Shown: piece after piece, positions 31,719 to 41,317 of the stretch
Layout: the number at the start of each line of letters is the position of its first letter
Position numbering within the stretch: the stretch's first letter is position 1
From: Acetomicrobium hydrogeniformans
GTDB taxonomy: Bacteria; Synergistota; Synergistia; Synergistales; JAFGMB01
NCBI GenBank assembly: GCA_016841745.1
Contig: JAENYO010000010.1
Span: 1 to 64,000, forward strand
DNA length: 64,000 nt
Direction of reading: 5' to 3'
Made by a program: the position numbers and the translations under genes
The notes under the pieces: generated by a model
The model's database searches: none
What the model saw: only the letters and a program-made list of their open reading frames with translations
What the model was told of the DNA's origin: nothing

Positions 31719-33671
31719 CTAGACAGTTTCAGATGCCGCTTCAAGTTCCATCATAAGATTCTCCCACTCAGGCATTAGACACTCCAGTTCATTCTCGATT
31801 TCCGATCTCCGCTTCAGTATTTCCTGGACCTTTCCTGAATCCTGAAGGTGTTCGCTGCTGCAAAGTCTTTCATCCAGGCCGGCTCTCTCTCCTTCAAGAG
31901 AGGATATTCTTTCTTCAACAGGTTTAAGCCTTACCAGGATCTTTTTCCTGATTTGGAAAAGCCGGTTTCTTTTTTCAGCCTCTTCCCGCTTTTTCTGGCG
32001 GGGATCAGAATTGCTTTTCTGTTTTTCAGGTCCCACGTTTTCGATGTATTCATTTTCCATAACCCTGGTCAAAGAAGCAGTTCGTTTTTCAATAAAATAG
32101 GAATAGTTGCCCGGATAATCGAAAAGTCGCCCATTCCTGATCTCAATTACTCGTTCCACGAGTTTATCAAGGAAATATCTGTCATGTGAAACTATTATCA
32201 GGGTTCCGTCGTATGAAAGAAGGGCCTGCTGGAATAGTTCCCTTGTCTGGATGTCAAGATGGTTCGTAGGTTCGTCCAGGATAAGGAAATTAAAATCTTC
32301 CAGAAGTATCTTCAATAAGGCCAAACGAGATTTTTCCCCGCCTGATAGAACCGATATGAGTTTATGGATATCGTCGCCGTTGAACAGGAAAGAACCGAGA
32401 AGTCCCTTCTTTTCCTGTTCATTAAGTGATCCGATTGGAGCTATTTCCTGCCATATACTGTTGTCGTAATTCAGATTTTTTGAGCTTTCCTGTGAAAAAA
32501 ATCCTATCTTGACTTTATGTCCATGTATGACTTTTCCTAGAAAAGGGGGTTCCTCTTTTCCAAGAAGTCTGGAAAGAGTGGATTTCCCTGCGCCATTAAC
32601 TCCCACCAGAGCTACTTTCTGCCCCCTGGTTACAGTGAAGTCTATCCCTGAGAAAACCTGTTTTCCATCATATGCCTGCAAAACGTTTTCAAGTTTCACA
32701 ACTTCATAACCGCTTCTTTCGCAGGGGGGGAAACGAAGGTGAATTGATATTCCCTTTTCAATTGTATTGACTACTTCCATTTTTTCCAGCTTTCTGATCC
32801 TGCTCTGTACCTGTGACGCTTTTGAAGCCTTATATCGGAACCTGGATATAAATGCTTCTGTCTTTTCTATTTCTTTATGCTGTTTTTTCAGTGCTCGTTC
32901 CTGAAGTTCCCTGTTCTTTTCTTTCACTGTCTGATATTGGCTGAGATTACCTTTGAAAAGGGTGATGGTGCCCCTGTAAACTTCAGCTATCTGCCTGCAG
33001 ATCTTGTCTAGAAAACGCCTGTCATGGGATATGGCGATGATAGTACCTGGAAAGGATGATAACCAGCCTTCCAGCCATTCCATGCTTTCCGTATCAAGAT
33101 GATTGGTAGGTTCATCCAGAAGGAGTATATCAGGCTGTGAGAGCAGGACAGATGCAAGGAGTATTCTCATTTTCCATCCCCCGGAAAAATCACTGCATTT
33201 CCTGCTGCTGTCATCTTCACTGAAACCAAGTCCTTTTAAGACTTTTTTAGCCATTGCATCGAAAGAATATCCGTCCCTGTTCTCATATATTTTTCTTTTA
33301 TTCTCGAGCTGATTCAGAAGACTTTTATATTCTCCTGACCCACGGGCTGAATGTTCTACAACTGTTTCGAGTCCTGTTATTTCTTTTTCAAGCTTTGCGA
33401 TACCGGTTTCTTCCCTGATAAAATCGATCAGAGTAGAGTCCTGTAATTCAACCAGGTCCTGGGGAAGATAACCGATCTTCAATATTCTGGGGATGGAAAT
33501 TGTTCCCTTGTCGAGCTGCTGGAGACCTGTCAGGGCTTTAAGAAGGGTGGTCTTGCCAGCCCCGTTATCTCCAACAAGGCCAATTCTGCTCCCTTCATTA
33601 ATGGACCAGTTAAGGTTCCCCAGTATAGTTCTGTTCCCAAATCTTATAGATAGATCAGCTATGGTTATCAT
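31719..33671 (-). CDS. ABC-F type ATPase (ribosome-associated)
   Basis: 650 residues from the ATG at 33671, which has AGGGAGA 5 nt upstream. There are two ATP-binding cassettes without membrane domains: Walker A GDNGAGKTT and GVNGAGKST, signatures SGGWKMRILLA and LSGGEKSRLALL, and Walker B LLLDEPTNHLD and LILDEPTNHLD. A charged linker of about 75 residues joins them and a coiled-coil C-terminal extension follows (about 550-650), as in Uup/YheS/YdiF members. ABC-F proteins bind the ribosomal E site and ease stalled translation. Confidence 0.93.
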   Translation of the reverse strand: MITIADLSIRFGNRTILGNLNWSINEGSRIGLVGDNGAGKTTLLKALTGLQQLDKGTISIPRILKIGYLPQDLVELQDSTLIDFIREETGIAKLEKEITGLETVVEHSARGSGEYKSLLNQLENKRKIYENRDGYSFDAMAKKVLKGLGFSEDDSSRKCSDFSGGWKMRILLASVLLSQPDILLLDEPTNHLDTESMEWLEGWLSSFPGTIIAISHDRRFLDKICRQIAEVYRGTITLFKGNLSQYQTVKEKNRELQERALKKQHKEIEKTEAFISRFRYKASKASQVQSRIRKLEKMEVVNTIEKGISIHLRFPPCERSGYEVVKLENVLQAYDGKQVFSGIDFTVTRGQKVALVGVNGAGKSTLSRLLGKEEPPFLGKVIHGHKVKIGFFSQESSKNLNYDNSIWQEIAPIGSLNEQEKKGLLGSFLFNGDDIHKLISVLSGGEKSRLALLKILLEDFNFLILDEPTNHLDIQTRELFQQALLSYDGTLIIVSHDRYFLDKLVERVIEIRNGRLFDYPGNYSYFIEKRTASLTRVMENEYIENVGPEKQKSNSDPRQKKREEAEKRNRLFQIRKKILVRLKPVEERISSLEGERAGLDERLCSSEHLQDSGKVQEILKRRSEIENELECLMPEWENLMMELEAASETV

Positions 33672-33808
33672 ACATTCTCCCTCAATCACTTTTGCGACTT
33701 GTTCAAATTATTTTTCTGTCGCTGGTGGTATTATAAATTATCATAGTGAATTTGCTAAATTCGGGGATCTGCGCCAATGGATCCTTTCTGACCGGGAGGA
33801 GGATATGT

Positions 33809-34453
33809 TTGAAACTTGACAGAGAAAGGGACTTGATAATTGAATATGGCCGGAAACTTGTTTCCAGCGGGTTGACCAGTGGCACGGGAGGTAATCTCAG
33901 TCTTTTCAATCGCAGGGAGGGACTTATCGCAGTTAGTCCCAGCGGTATGGACTATTTCAAAACCCTTAAGAAAGATGTAGTGATCCTTGATCTCAACGGA
34001 AACCTGGTGGAAGGAAAAAGGAAACCTACCAGCGAAAGAGATCTCCATCTTTATCTTTACAGGGCAAGGTCAGATGTTAATGCTGTAGTTCACGTCCATT
34101 CCGTTTTTGCTACCACCCTTGCGTCCCTTGGATGGGAAATCCCTCCCATCAGTTACCTTGTCGCCCTGTCTGGTTCAAAAGTACCCGTTGCCCCCTATGC
34201 TACTTATGGAACTCCTGAACTTGCCATGGCAGTCACGGAGTACATAAAGGACTTTAATGCGGTTCTCATGGCAAATCATGGACTGGTTACTGTTGGGGAA
34301 GACCTGGAATCCGGATTCAACAGGGCCGAAATCATCGAATTTATATCACAGGTATACTGGAGAGCCAGGTGTGTCGGTGAGCCGATTGTCCTTCCCGAAG
34401 AAGAGATAACCAGGATAACTGAAAAATTTCAATCCTATGGCCAGAGGACCTGA
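33809..34453 (+). CDS. Class II aldolase/adducin family (L-fuculose-phosphate aldolase-like)
   Basis: 214 residues from TTG 33809, which sits 6 nt after GGAGGAGG; this equals the length of FucA. It contains LTSGTGGNLSLF, a Ser-Gly-Met phosphate-site region (VSPSGMDY), the zinc ligands in VVHVHSVFATTLA and the later His of LMANHGLVTVG, with a Glu in PTSERDLH. It likely cleaves a sugar phosphate to dihydroxyacetone phosphate plus an aldehyde, or acts in methylthioribulose-type salvage. It has no sugar operon around it. Confidence 0.87.
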   Translation: MKLDRERDLIIEYGRKLVSSGLTSGTGGNLSLFNRREGLIAVSPSGMDYFKTLKKDVVILDLNGNLVEGKRKPTSERDLHLYLYRARSDVNAVVHVHSVFATTLASLGWEIPPISYLVALSGSKVPVAPYATYGTPELAMAVTEYIKDFNAVLMANHGLVTVGEDLESGFNRAEIIEFISQVYWRARCVGEPIVLPEEEITRITEKFQSYGQRT

Positions 34454-34470
34454 ACGGAATTCTTCAGGGA

Positions 34471-34956
34471 TCAACAGGAAAATTCACGAATGAGTTCTCT
34501 TATCTGTTCTCCTATCCAGACAGGAGTGATCTTTTCTTTAAAGACCTGGCATTCTATGACCTTGCCCCAGTGATATGGATCTCTGGTGGCTGGAAGAATA
34601 GAGCCTCGATATATCACATAATCGTCAAAGATGCTCCATTGGAGCTTATCCTCTGAAATGTAAGTTTCCTCAACGGGTTTCTGCAACGGGTCATAGCTGA
34701 CCCAGCTTGATGCTCCAGCGGAATTACCCAGAAATACATATGCTGTCTGGTCCTCTTTTATGCAGATAAGTGCATGGCATAATTCTTTATCTATATAGAC
34801 ATGGTGGATTCCCCAGAAGGGAGGGTTGAATATGGTAAGTCTTTTCCCCTTGGCCCACTCAAGGATCTCATGAGAAAGTACCCCTCTTCGAATGATTTCA
34901 GAAGTTGAAAGTGGAACCTTCTTTTTTTTTGCGCCTCTCAGAATTTTCCAGACCAT
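34471..34956 (-). CDS. Hypothetical protein
   Basis: 161 residues. AAGGAG lies 7 nt before the ATG. No signal peptide or membrane helix is seen; it is rich in Trp and Tyr (PPFWGIHHVYID, WVSYDPLQKPV). I do not recognise a family. It is convergent to the aldolase gene, with 17 bp between stops. The good ribosome-binding site and normal composition support a real gene. Confidence 0.65.
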   Translation of the reverse strand: MVWKILRGAKKKKVPLSTSEIIRRGVLSHEILEWAKGKRLTIFNPPFWGIHHVYIDKELCHALICIKEDQTAYVFLGNSAGASSWVSYDPLQKPVEETYISEDKLQWSIFDDYVIYRGSILPATRDPYHWGKVIECQVFKEKITPVWIGEQIRELIREFSC

Positions 34957-35083
34957 CCATTTGCTCCTTCATTTATCCTGCTTTCTGCCAGCCAGTAATG
35001 ATAGTATCATAGTTCTTTCCTTATTTTCTTATTTTTCCTTTGGGAATAAAGTATAAATCAGTCGGCAAGCATTTCTATTTTGC

Positions 35084-35092
35084 TGGTATAAT
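35084..35092 (+). promoter_or_regulatory. Extended -10 promoter for the acidic membrane protein
   Basis: TGGTATAAT is a perfect extended -10 (TGnTATAAT); no good -35 is seen. It would give a leader of about 110 nt before the gene at 35212. Confidence 0.5.
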
Positions 35093-35211
35093 ATTGAGGT
35101 TTAGGAAGGGTTGTCGTAAAATCTTTCCAGAGGTGTACTTTTTGGGAGAGCTCTGTGTTTTTCTACTCGCGTAGGGCTTTCTCATAATAATACTAGCTTG
35201 GAGGGGATAGA

Positions 35212-35916
35212 ATGCCAGAAGATATGAACAAACAAGTACCGGAAGAAAATCTTGAACCCGAAGAAATCCTGGAGCCGGAAGAAAACCCTGAGCTGAAGCC
35301 GGAAGATTTCGAGCCTGTTTGTGAATCTGAAGAATGTCCTGAAGAAGAATGTCAGGAATGCTCTGAAGAATGTGCTGATGAACAGAGTTCTGAAGAAGAA
35401 TGTCAGGAATGCTCTGAAGAATGTGCTGAGATAAAGGAAGAATCTGTAGAGACTTCCGAAGAAGATGAGGAACCAGTAGAAGAGGTACTCGAAGAAGAAC
35501 CCGTGGTTACCAATCACAAAAAGAAGTCGTGGTGGCTGATAATTCTTCTTGTGATCATAGTTATTTCTGTATTCAATACACTTTGGAACAAGATAGATGC
35601 CAAACTGGATAATATGAATTCCCAGATGGTTGAAACTACTGCAGTACAGACGAAAGCTATGGAAGATATGAAGGCTAACTATGATAATCTTATGGCTACA
35701 TCTGAGAAGCAGGAAGTTCGCATTAAAAAGGCTGAAAGATATATCACGTCTATCAAAAACAGCATGAACGATTTCGGTACAGAGGTAAATGGTATTCAGA
35801 CTACTGCCACTCGTCATGAGGAATGGCTCAAGAAGGATCTTGAAGCAAAGAAGGCTGAGCTTGAAAAACTTTCAGCCGTCATTTCCGAACTTGAAACTAT
35901 TCTGAACGGAGAATAG
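35212..35916 (+). CDS. Acidic, Cys-containing membrane protein with coiled coil
   Basis: 234 residues. The first 100 are extremely acidic (Glu/Pro-rich) and hold a duplicated block EEECQECSEECA encoded by a perfect 39-nt repeat. A single membrane helix follows (WWLIILLVIIVISVFNTLW, about 107-125), then a helical C-terminal half with heptad-like spacing (coiled coil). No family is recognised. With no signal peptide the acidic part is probably cytoplasmic. GGAGGGG precedes the ATG and a terminator follows, so it is monocistronic. Confidence 0.75.
   Translation: MPEDMNKQVPEENLEPEEILEPEENPELKPEDFEPVCESEECPEEECQECSEECADEQSSEEECQECSEECAEIKEESVETSEEDEEPVEEVLEEEPVVTNHKKKSWWLIILLVIIVISVFNTLWNKIDAKLDNMNSQMVETTAVQTKAMEDMKANYDNLMATSEKQEVRIKKAERYITSIKNSMNDFGTEVNGIQTTATRHEEWLKKDLEAKKAELEKLSAVISELETILNGE
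35340..35429 (+). repeat. 39-nt perfect direct repeat inside the acidic gene
   Basis: Positions 35340-35378 and 35391-35429 are identical over 39 nt and in frame, and encode the doubled EEECQECSEECA block. Confidence 0.95.
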
Positions 35917-35995
35917 AGCGAAGCTGAATTTGTTAGAACAGCAGGAATATCTGCTGATAATGAGATGTTTATCATGCTGAACTATAAAAGGAATT

Positions 35996-36024
35996 AAAAA
36001 GGCGGGGAAACCCGCCTTTTTTCC
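35996..36024 (+). terminator. Intrinsic terminator after the acidic membrane protein
   Basis: AAAAAGGCGGG/CCCGCCTTTTTT with a GAAA loop. Confidence 0.95.
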
Positions 36025-36122
36025 TTATTTCACTTTTGTCTGATGAATAGGAAGAATGTATGTGCTAAATCTGGAAGGATATCATTTCAACTTTAGAGAC
36101 TGTAATTAGAGGGAATGGATGA

Positions 36123-37739
36123 ATGGATCGCACTGATAATTTAATCTTCAATTCCAGTATTACTTTGAAATCTTTTCTGAATCATGAAAAACTTAAAAGT
36201 CTTCAGGTGCTCTCTGGTGCTTTGGGGTTGAAACGGCGTGTCCAGTCAATTACTGTTCTCGATAATCTTGATTTCTGGCAATATATTCGAGGGGGAGAAA
36301 TAATTTTATCTACGGGATTCCTTTGGAAGGACAATCCTTTGCAATTATGTGAAGTAATCAAGGGATTGAACTCCCGAAATGCAGCAGGTCTTTGCCTTAA
36401 AGTGGGCCGATTTATCGATGTGTTACCCAGAAAAGTCTATGAAATATCAGATGAACTGTCTTTCCCCATACTTTCTTATCCTATGGATTTTGCCTTTATC
36501 GATATATTAAATCCTGCGTTATCCATGATAATAAATACTCAGGCTCAGGATTTAAGGAACTCGTATTATATACATAGGTCCTTAACTAACCTTGTTGCAG
36601 ATGGAGGAGGCTCACAGAAAATCGTGGAGGCTCTTCAGGAGATTACCGGTCTTGATGTATGTTTTATTGATGTTCATTTAAAAAAAAGATACTATTCGGG
36701 TATTTCAGAGGAGTTTTTATTCAACATTAAGTCCTTGCCTTTAGATCAGATTCTGTCATTTTACATTTACGAGAAGGTGCAAATAGCTGAAACTGTATAT
36801 GGTTTTCTTATCCTGGACAGTTTACAGAAATCCTCTAAAACACATGTAATAACTCAAAATGCGCTTATACATGGAAGTACGGTCCTTAAGCTCGAAATCC
36901 AGAGAAAAGAATCTGATCTTTATAGAGAAAGCCGAAGAAGAGACGAGTTTGTTTTTGATCTTCTTTATAATCGAATATCAAGTGAAGAAGAAATAAGGCA
37001 TAGGTCAGGGTTTATTGATTGGGATTCTTCCGGAGGTGTTCTTGCTCTTATCTTACGTATTTATCCAATTAGCCAAAACCCGGAAAATGCTATTCCAGAT
37101 GAAGATTCTTTATTTAAATTTAGAGATCAAGCTCTTCTAGTTACAAAGAAACATATTGAATCTTTCTCAAATAATTATTGTTATACAACTATGAGTCGTT
37201 CCATAATCTTCCTGATAAATTCTTCTCGGGAAAAATATGAGCAACAGGTAGAACATTTTCGAAATCTTCTCGTAAATCTGGTAAAAGATATATCATTCGT
37301 AGGTAATTCCAAGATTAAAATAGGGGTTGGAGGTTGCCATCAGAGGCTTAGAGATGCACATAAGAGCTATAAAGAGGCAGAAAAGACCTTGTCTTTTTTT
37401 AATACAACCCAACTCAAGGACGTACTTTTCTGGGATGAACTTGGATTCTCTAAGTTTTTCCATTCTTTGGATTCCCAGGAATTCAAAGAATATTTTGATA
37501 GTTTCCTGGGGAAGATCGTCCAGCATGATGATCTTCATCATTCAGATCTAATTGACACCTTGCGTTGCCTTGTAGAGCATAATTGGGTTTACAGAGAAAC
37601 AGCACGCTCTTTATCCATTCATTATAATACTGTTAAATATAGAATTAATTTAATTGAATCGATTTTGGATATAGATACTAACGATTCGGAAACCCGCCTG
37701 AATTTAACTTTTTGCCTCAAAATATATTTTCAGCATTAG
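36123..37739 (+). CDS. PucR family transcriptional regulator
   Basis: 538 residues. The N-terminal PucR sensory domain (about 15-140) contains LGLKRRVQSITVLDNLDFWQ and the GGEIILSTGF motif. A middle GGDEF-like fold region leads to the C-terminal HTH_30: LIDTLRCLVEHNWVYRETAR followed by SLSIHYNTVKYRINLIE. PucR proteins activate catabolic genes such as those for purines or amino acids. It precedes the TRAP/deacylase/racemase cluster on the same strand, separated by a 395 bp region with a promoter, so it is a good candidate for its regulator. Confidence 0.9.
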   Translation: MDRTDNLIFNSSITLKSFLNHEKLKSLQVLSGALGLKRRVQSITVLDNLDFWQYIRGGEIILSTGFLWKDNPLQLCEVIKGLNSRNAAGLCLKVGRFIDVLPRKVYEISDELSFPILSYPMDFAFIDILNPALSMIINTQAQDLRNSYYIHRSLTNLVADGGGSQKIVEALQEITGLDVCFIDVHLKKRYYSGISEEFLFNIKSLPLDQILSFYIYEKVQIAETVYGFLILDSLQKSSKTHVITQNALIHGSTVLKLEIQRKESDLYRESRRRDEFVFDLLYNRISSEEEIRHRSGFIDWDSSGGVLALILRIYPISQNPENAIPDEDSLFKFRDQALLVTKKHIESFSNNYCYTTMSRSIIFLINSSREKYEQQVEHFRNLLVNLVKDISFVGNSKIKIGVGGCHQRLRDAHKSYKEAEKTLSFFNTTQLKDVLFWDELGFSKFFHSLDSQEFKEYFDSFLGKIVQHDDLHHSDLIDTLRCLVEHNWVYRETARSLSIHYNTVKYRINLIESILDIDTNDSETRLNLTFCLKIYFQH

Positions 37740-37825
37740 AGTCATTAAATACCCATCAGTACTCCATTCAATAACTATTGTTACAACAAAATAAATATCT
37801 TTGGAAAACATGTGACTTCGGCATA

Positions 37826-37853
37826 TTGATATAATCGAAAATATCTTTATAAT
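37826..37853 (+). promoter_or_regulatory. Promoter of the TRAP/D-amino-acid operon
   Basis: TTGATA (37826-37831), a 16-nt spacer and TATAAT (37848-37853). It would give a leader of about 275 nt before dctP. The stretch 37740-38134 holds no supported gene. Confidence 0.65.
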
Positions 37854-38014
37854 AAACTCGTTATTTCAGTTTATTCTTTACATGTATCCCATGTGAATTC
37901 CGACTGGTAATGCTTGTTTGGATCATTTCCCTTTTATAACTGCGTTTGATTACCACTCTTTTTTATCTCCTTTTAGTGTGAAAATCTCTTTTTGGGGTTT
38001 ATTACTAGTTATGA

Positions 38015-38028
38015 ATCATTCCAATGAT
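38015..38028. promoter_or_regulatory. Candidate operator upstream of dctP
   Basis: A 6-2-6 inverted repeat ATCATT-CC-AATGAT in the leader of the TRAP operon. It may be a binding site for the PucR regulator or another factor; there is no second copy to support it. Confidence 0.25.
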
Positions 38029-38134
38029 GCTGAATTTACCTGACCACTTTTTAGAAAGGAGGCTAATAAGGGATTTTCTGTAAATCGAGTAGAGACCATG
38101 TCACTAAACTTTAATCTAGAGAGGTGTTGTGAGA

Positions 38135-39208
38135 ATGTTTAAGTTAACGAGGAAGGGTTTGTGTTTGTTTGTCATTTTCGCTCTTTTTGTATGTCTGATT
38201 CCTGGTTCAGCAATTGCCAAAGCTAAGTACAACTGGTCATTTGCTCAGCCTTGGACTCGTCCTCTAAGTAATGAAGGCTATAAGCTTTTCTGTGAAAAAG
38301 TGGAAGAGTATTCCAATGGTCAGATCAAGATCAAATTCTTTTCAGACGGTCTGCTTGGGACTCACGATGAATCCTTTCATGGAATGCAGGACGGTAGCAT
38401 CGAAATTGGTGCTTTTTCGCCTTATGTAAGCATTGTTCCAGGTGGAATGATGAACTGGATGCCCTGGACAATTGAGAACTGGGATGAAGCAAGGATAGCT
38501 TATGAGAATCCGTCAGGTATCCTGTACAAGGTTATGGAAACTGCATGGAATGAAGTTGGAGGACATCTCCTGTTTAATGTCTCTCAGGGTTCATATGGTT
38601 TAGGCAATACGGTCAGGGCACTTAGGACTCCTGCAGATCTGAAAGATCTTAAAATGAGGGTTTCAGCCTCCCTGGCTGCTGTCAAAATGCTGGAGAATAT
38701 GGGTAAGGGAACCGGCATGACTCTTCAGACCCTTCCATGGGCGGAGCTTTATAATGCCCTGTCAAGAGGGGTTGTTGATGGTTGTTGGGACATGTGGCCT
38801 TCCCTGATTCAGGAAAGGCACTATGAGGTCCTTAAATTCTATTCAGATGTCAACTTTCTCTGGGATAATAATAACATAGTAGTTAATCTTGAACTCTGGG
38901 ATTCCCTCTCTCCTGAATTGAAGGAAGCAGTCAACAAGGCTGCTGCAGAAGCAGAAGCCTTCCTTTACAAAACGGGAGAAGCTGCTGAATCTGATTTTGT
39001 AAAACAGCTTGAAGAAAGTGAAGGATTTACGATTGTTCGTTTAACTCCGGAAGAAAGAGAAGAATGGAGAACAAAATCCAGTATGTCTGGTGTCTGGGAA
39101 GAACTTTGCAAACCATGGTTGGAAAAACATTATCCAGGACAGAATATGACTCAGAAAGTTCAGGATGAATTAAAGAGGATTCATGAGGAAGTTCTGGCAA
39201 AAAAATAA
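38135..39208 (+). CDS. TRAP transporter solute-binding protein (DctP)
   Basis: 357 residues from ATG 38135, eight nt after GAGAGGTG. A signal peptide (LCLFVIFALFVCLIPGSAIA) leads to a periplasmic binding protein with the DctP pattern: EYSNGQIKIKFFSDGLLGTHDE, a stretch LRTPADLKDLKMRVS with the carboxylate-binding Arg, and LPWAELYNALSRGVVDGCWD. It captures an organic anion for the DctQM permease. The downstream deacylase and racemase suggest an N-acyl-D-amino acid or related ligand, which is inference. Confidence 0.93.
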   Translation: MFKLTRKGLCLFVIFALFVCLIPGSAIAKAKYNWSFAQPWTRPLSNEGYKLFCEKVEEYSNGQIKIKFFSDGLLGTHDESFHGMQDGSIEIGAFSPYVSIVPGGMMNWMPWTIENWDEARIAYENPSGILYKVMETAWNEVGGHLLFNVSQGSYGLGNTVRALRTPADLKDLKMRVSASLAAVKMLENMGKGTGMTLQTLPWAELYNALSRGVVDGCWDMWPSLIQERHYEVLKFYSDVNFLWDNNNIVVNLELWDSLSPELKEAVNKAAAEAEAFLYKTGEAAESDFVKQLEESEGFTIVRLTPEEREEWRTKSSMSGVWEELCKPWLEKHYPGQNMTQKVQDELKRIHEEVLAKK

Positions 39209-39275
39209 CCAGGCACAGTACCTTTGAGCTACATGCTATTTGCGACATATCTATCTGATTGATAAGTAACAAATG

Positions 39276-39313
39276 AACTATTAGTGGGATGGATATCCAT
39301 CCCACTAATAGTT
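39276..39313. repeat. 38-bp perfect palindrome between dctP and dctQ
   Basis: AACTATTAGTGGGATGGAT followed by its exact reverse complement, 38 bp without a mismatch. No T-run follows, so the RNA hairpin probably acts as an intercistronic stabiliser or processing site giving more binding protein than permease. Confidence 0.9.
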
Positions 39314-39383
39314 ATCGAAACTGTTGATTCCGTTATCGCAGTGGCCCCATTATTCGTTACCATTTCCTTCAGGGGAGGATTGT

Positions 39384-39917
39384 ATGAGTTCTTTACTAAA
39401 ACACCTAAACAGATTTATTCGTTTGTTTGAAAATACGGTTTGTTCGGTTGGTTTGATATTGACAACTTTTCTTGTGTTTTTTCAGGTAATTAACCGTTAT
39501 TGGTTGCACCTGGAAATCATGTGGCTCAATGACCTGGCTCTTTATTTATTTGTTTTTTCAATGTTTTTGACTGTATCTCTTACGACAAGAGAAGAAGGTC
39601 ATACTGCAGTAGATGTTTTTGCAGAGATGTTTTTTGGAAGGAATCCCAGAATTCACCTTATTTATAAAATTGCACTTAATCTGCTATCACTGGTTATTCT
39701 TTTTGTCTTTGCTTCACCTGTCTGGAGATTTACCCTAAGGGCTCTTAAATATCCAGAGTATGGAACACTGGTGAGATGGTTTAATACCAGTTGGCTTGCA
39801 GAATCCATGTTTGTAATGCTTATACTCTGTATTTTCCATCTGATCTTTATTCTATTCTCTAAATTTAAAGGTATGAAGAAGATCGTTTCTACAAATGAGG
39901 AGGGTCAAGAGGAATGA
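39384..39917 (+). CDS. TRAP transporter small permease (DctQ)
   Basis: 177 residues from ATG 39384, which follows AGGGGAGGA; an upstream start at 39324 would have no binding site. Four membrane helices are visible, with the family-typical ...VFFQVINRYWLH and TTREEGHTAVDVF stretches. DctQ pairs with DctM in the inner membrane. Its end overlaps dctM by 4 bp (ATGA). Confidence 0.9.
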   Translation: MSSLLKHLNRFIRLFENTVCSVGLILTTFLVFFQVINRYWLHLEIMWLNDLALYLFVFSMFLTVSLTTREEGHTAVDVFAEMFFGRNPRIHLIYKIALNLLSLVILFVFASPVWRFTLRALKYPEYGTLVRWFNTSWLAESMFVMLILCIFHLIFILFSKFKGMKKIVSTNEEGQEE

Positions 39918-41251
39918 CTTTGGGGATTTTTCTAGCACTTGCTGTGTTTTTCTTTGGTCTTTTTGGAGGAGTTCCTCTGGGATGGCTCTTTATTGCAAGT
40001 TCAGCGACCGGAGTAATTGTCGGAGGTATGCCTTTATCCTTTATTGCTAATACCTTTTACCATTCCCTGAACAGTTATGTGATAATGGCAATAGCCTTTT
40101 TCGTGTTTGCTGGAAGTTTGATATCCGAGGCTGGTCTCGCCGATCGAATAGTAAGGTTTTCCTATGCTCTTGTCGGGAGGGTCCGAGGGGGAATGGCGGC
40201 AGTAGGGATAGTATCTACGGTATTCCTTAGTGCTCTTACCGGATCATCTGTTCCCTGCATTTCCGCATTGATACCCCTGTTAGTTCCTCGATTGGAAAAA
40301 TATGGTTATAAACGGAAATATACAACAGCTCTTTTATGTTCTTCCAGTTTTATGGGTTACCTGATCCCGCCAAGTGTACCCGCGTTGATCTATTGTCTTG
40401 TTGCCCAGCAGTCTGTCTCAGCCCTATTTCTTTCCACAGTATTCCCGGGACTGTTGCTTGCGATTGGTTATGCGATCCTTAATTACTTTATTTGTCCCCG
40501 ATATATTGACCAGTCGATCGCTACTGAAATACCGGAAGAGTCTCAATCTTTAAAAGAGAGGTTTATAGAACTCAAAAAGTCGACATGGGTTGCCTTACCA
40601 GCTCTAGGTTGTCCTCTGGTGATCCTTATAGGTATATACGGAGGAATATGTACTCCTAACGAAGCTGGTGCGATCGCTGTTGTTTATTGTTTGATAATCG
40701 GTTTTTGGGTTTACAGGGAATTAACACTCCCAAAGCTATGGTCTGCTACATATTCTTCCCTGGTTTCGATGGGGGTCATAGCCCTGCTTATTGCCTCTGG
40801 TACAGTCTTTGCAAGGTATCTGATCAGGGTTGGTGTAGCGCAGGAGTTGGCTGGTTTTATCCTTGGGCTATTCGAAAGCAAAGCATTGATAATGCTTTCT
40901 CTGAATGTTTTCCTGCTTCTCTTGGGAATGTTCATGGATGGAGTACCAGTTCTAATTTTGTCCGTTCCGCTGATCCTTCCTCTGATGAAAGAAATAGATG
41001 TTAACCTGGTACATTTGGGAGCAATTGTAATTCTTAATGTAGGCCTTGGTGTTGTGACTCCACCATTCGCGATGTCCATATTTGTTGGGAGCAGATTATC
41101 AGGATGTTCATATGCTGATCTGGTTCCAATAATGTTGTTGTTCCTTTTCTTTGTCGGAATTCCTGTTTTATTGCTTACAACTTATATTCCCGCGCTTTCA
41201 TGCTGGTTACCGAGTTTGCTTCTTGGTCCTCAGGTTGTCGGTCCATGGTAA
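39914..41251 (+). CDS. TRAP transporter large permease (DctM)
   Basis: 445 residues with about 12 membrane helices. It has the DctM pattern GGVPLGWLFIASSATGVIVGG, FFVFAGSLISEAGLADRI, ALTGSSVPCISALIPLLVP and a GLGVVTPPFA motif near the end. It forms the Na+- or H+-coupled transport channel fed by DctP. It is translationally coupled to dctQ and followed by the deacylase gene. Confidence 0.94.
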   Translation: MTLGIFLALAVFFFGLFGGVPLGWLFIASSATGVIVGGMPLSFIANTFYHSLNSYVIMAIAFFVFAGSLISEAGLADRIVRFSYALVGRVRGGMAAVGIVSTVFLSALTGSSVPCISALIPLLVPRLEKYGYKRKYTTALLCSSSFMGYLIPPSVPALIYCLVAQQSVSALFLSTVFPGLLLAIGYAILNYFICPRYIDQSIATEIPEESQSLKERFIELKKSTWVALPALGCPLVILIGIYGGICTPNEAGAIAVVYCLIIGFWVYRELTLPKLWSATYSSLVSMGVIALLIASGTVFARYLIRVGVAQELAGFILGLFESKALIMLSLNVFLLLLGMFMDGVPVLILSVPLILPLMKEIDVNLVHLGAIVILNVGLGVVTPPFAMSIFVGSRLSGCSYADLVPIMLLFLFFVGIPVLLLTTYIPALSCWLPSLLLGPQVVGPW

Positions 41252-41317
41252 TGATAGTAGTATTCATGGATTTAATGACAAATATTTGATAATTTTTTTG
41301 AAAGAAGGCGTACTTTG

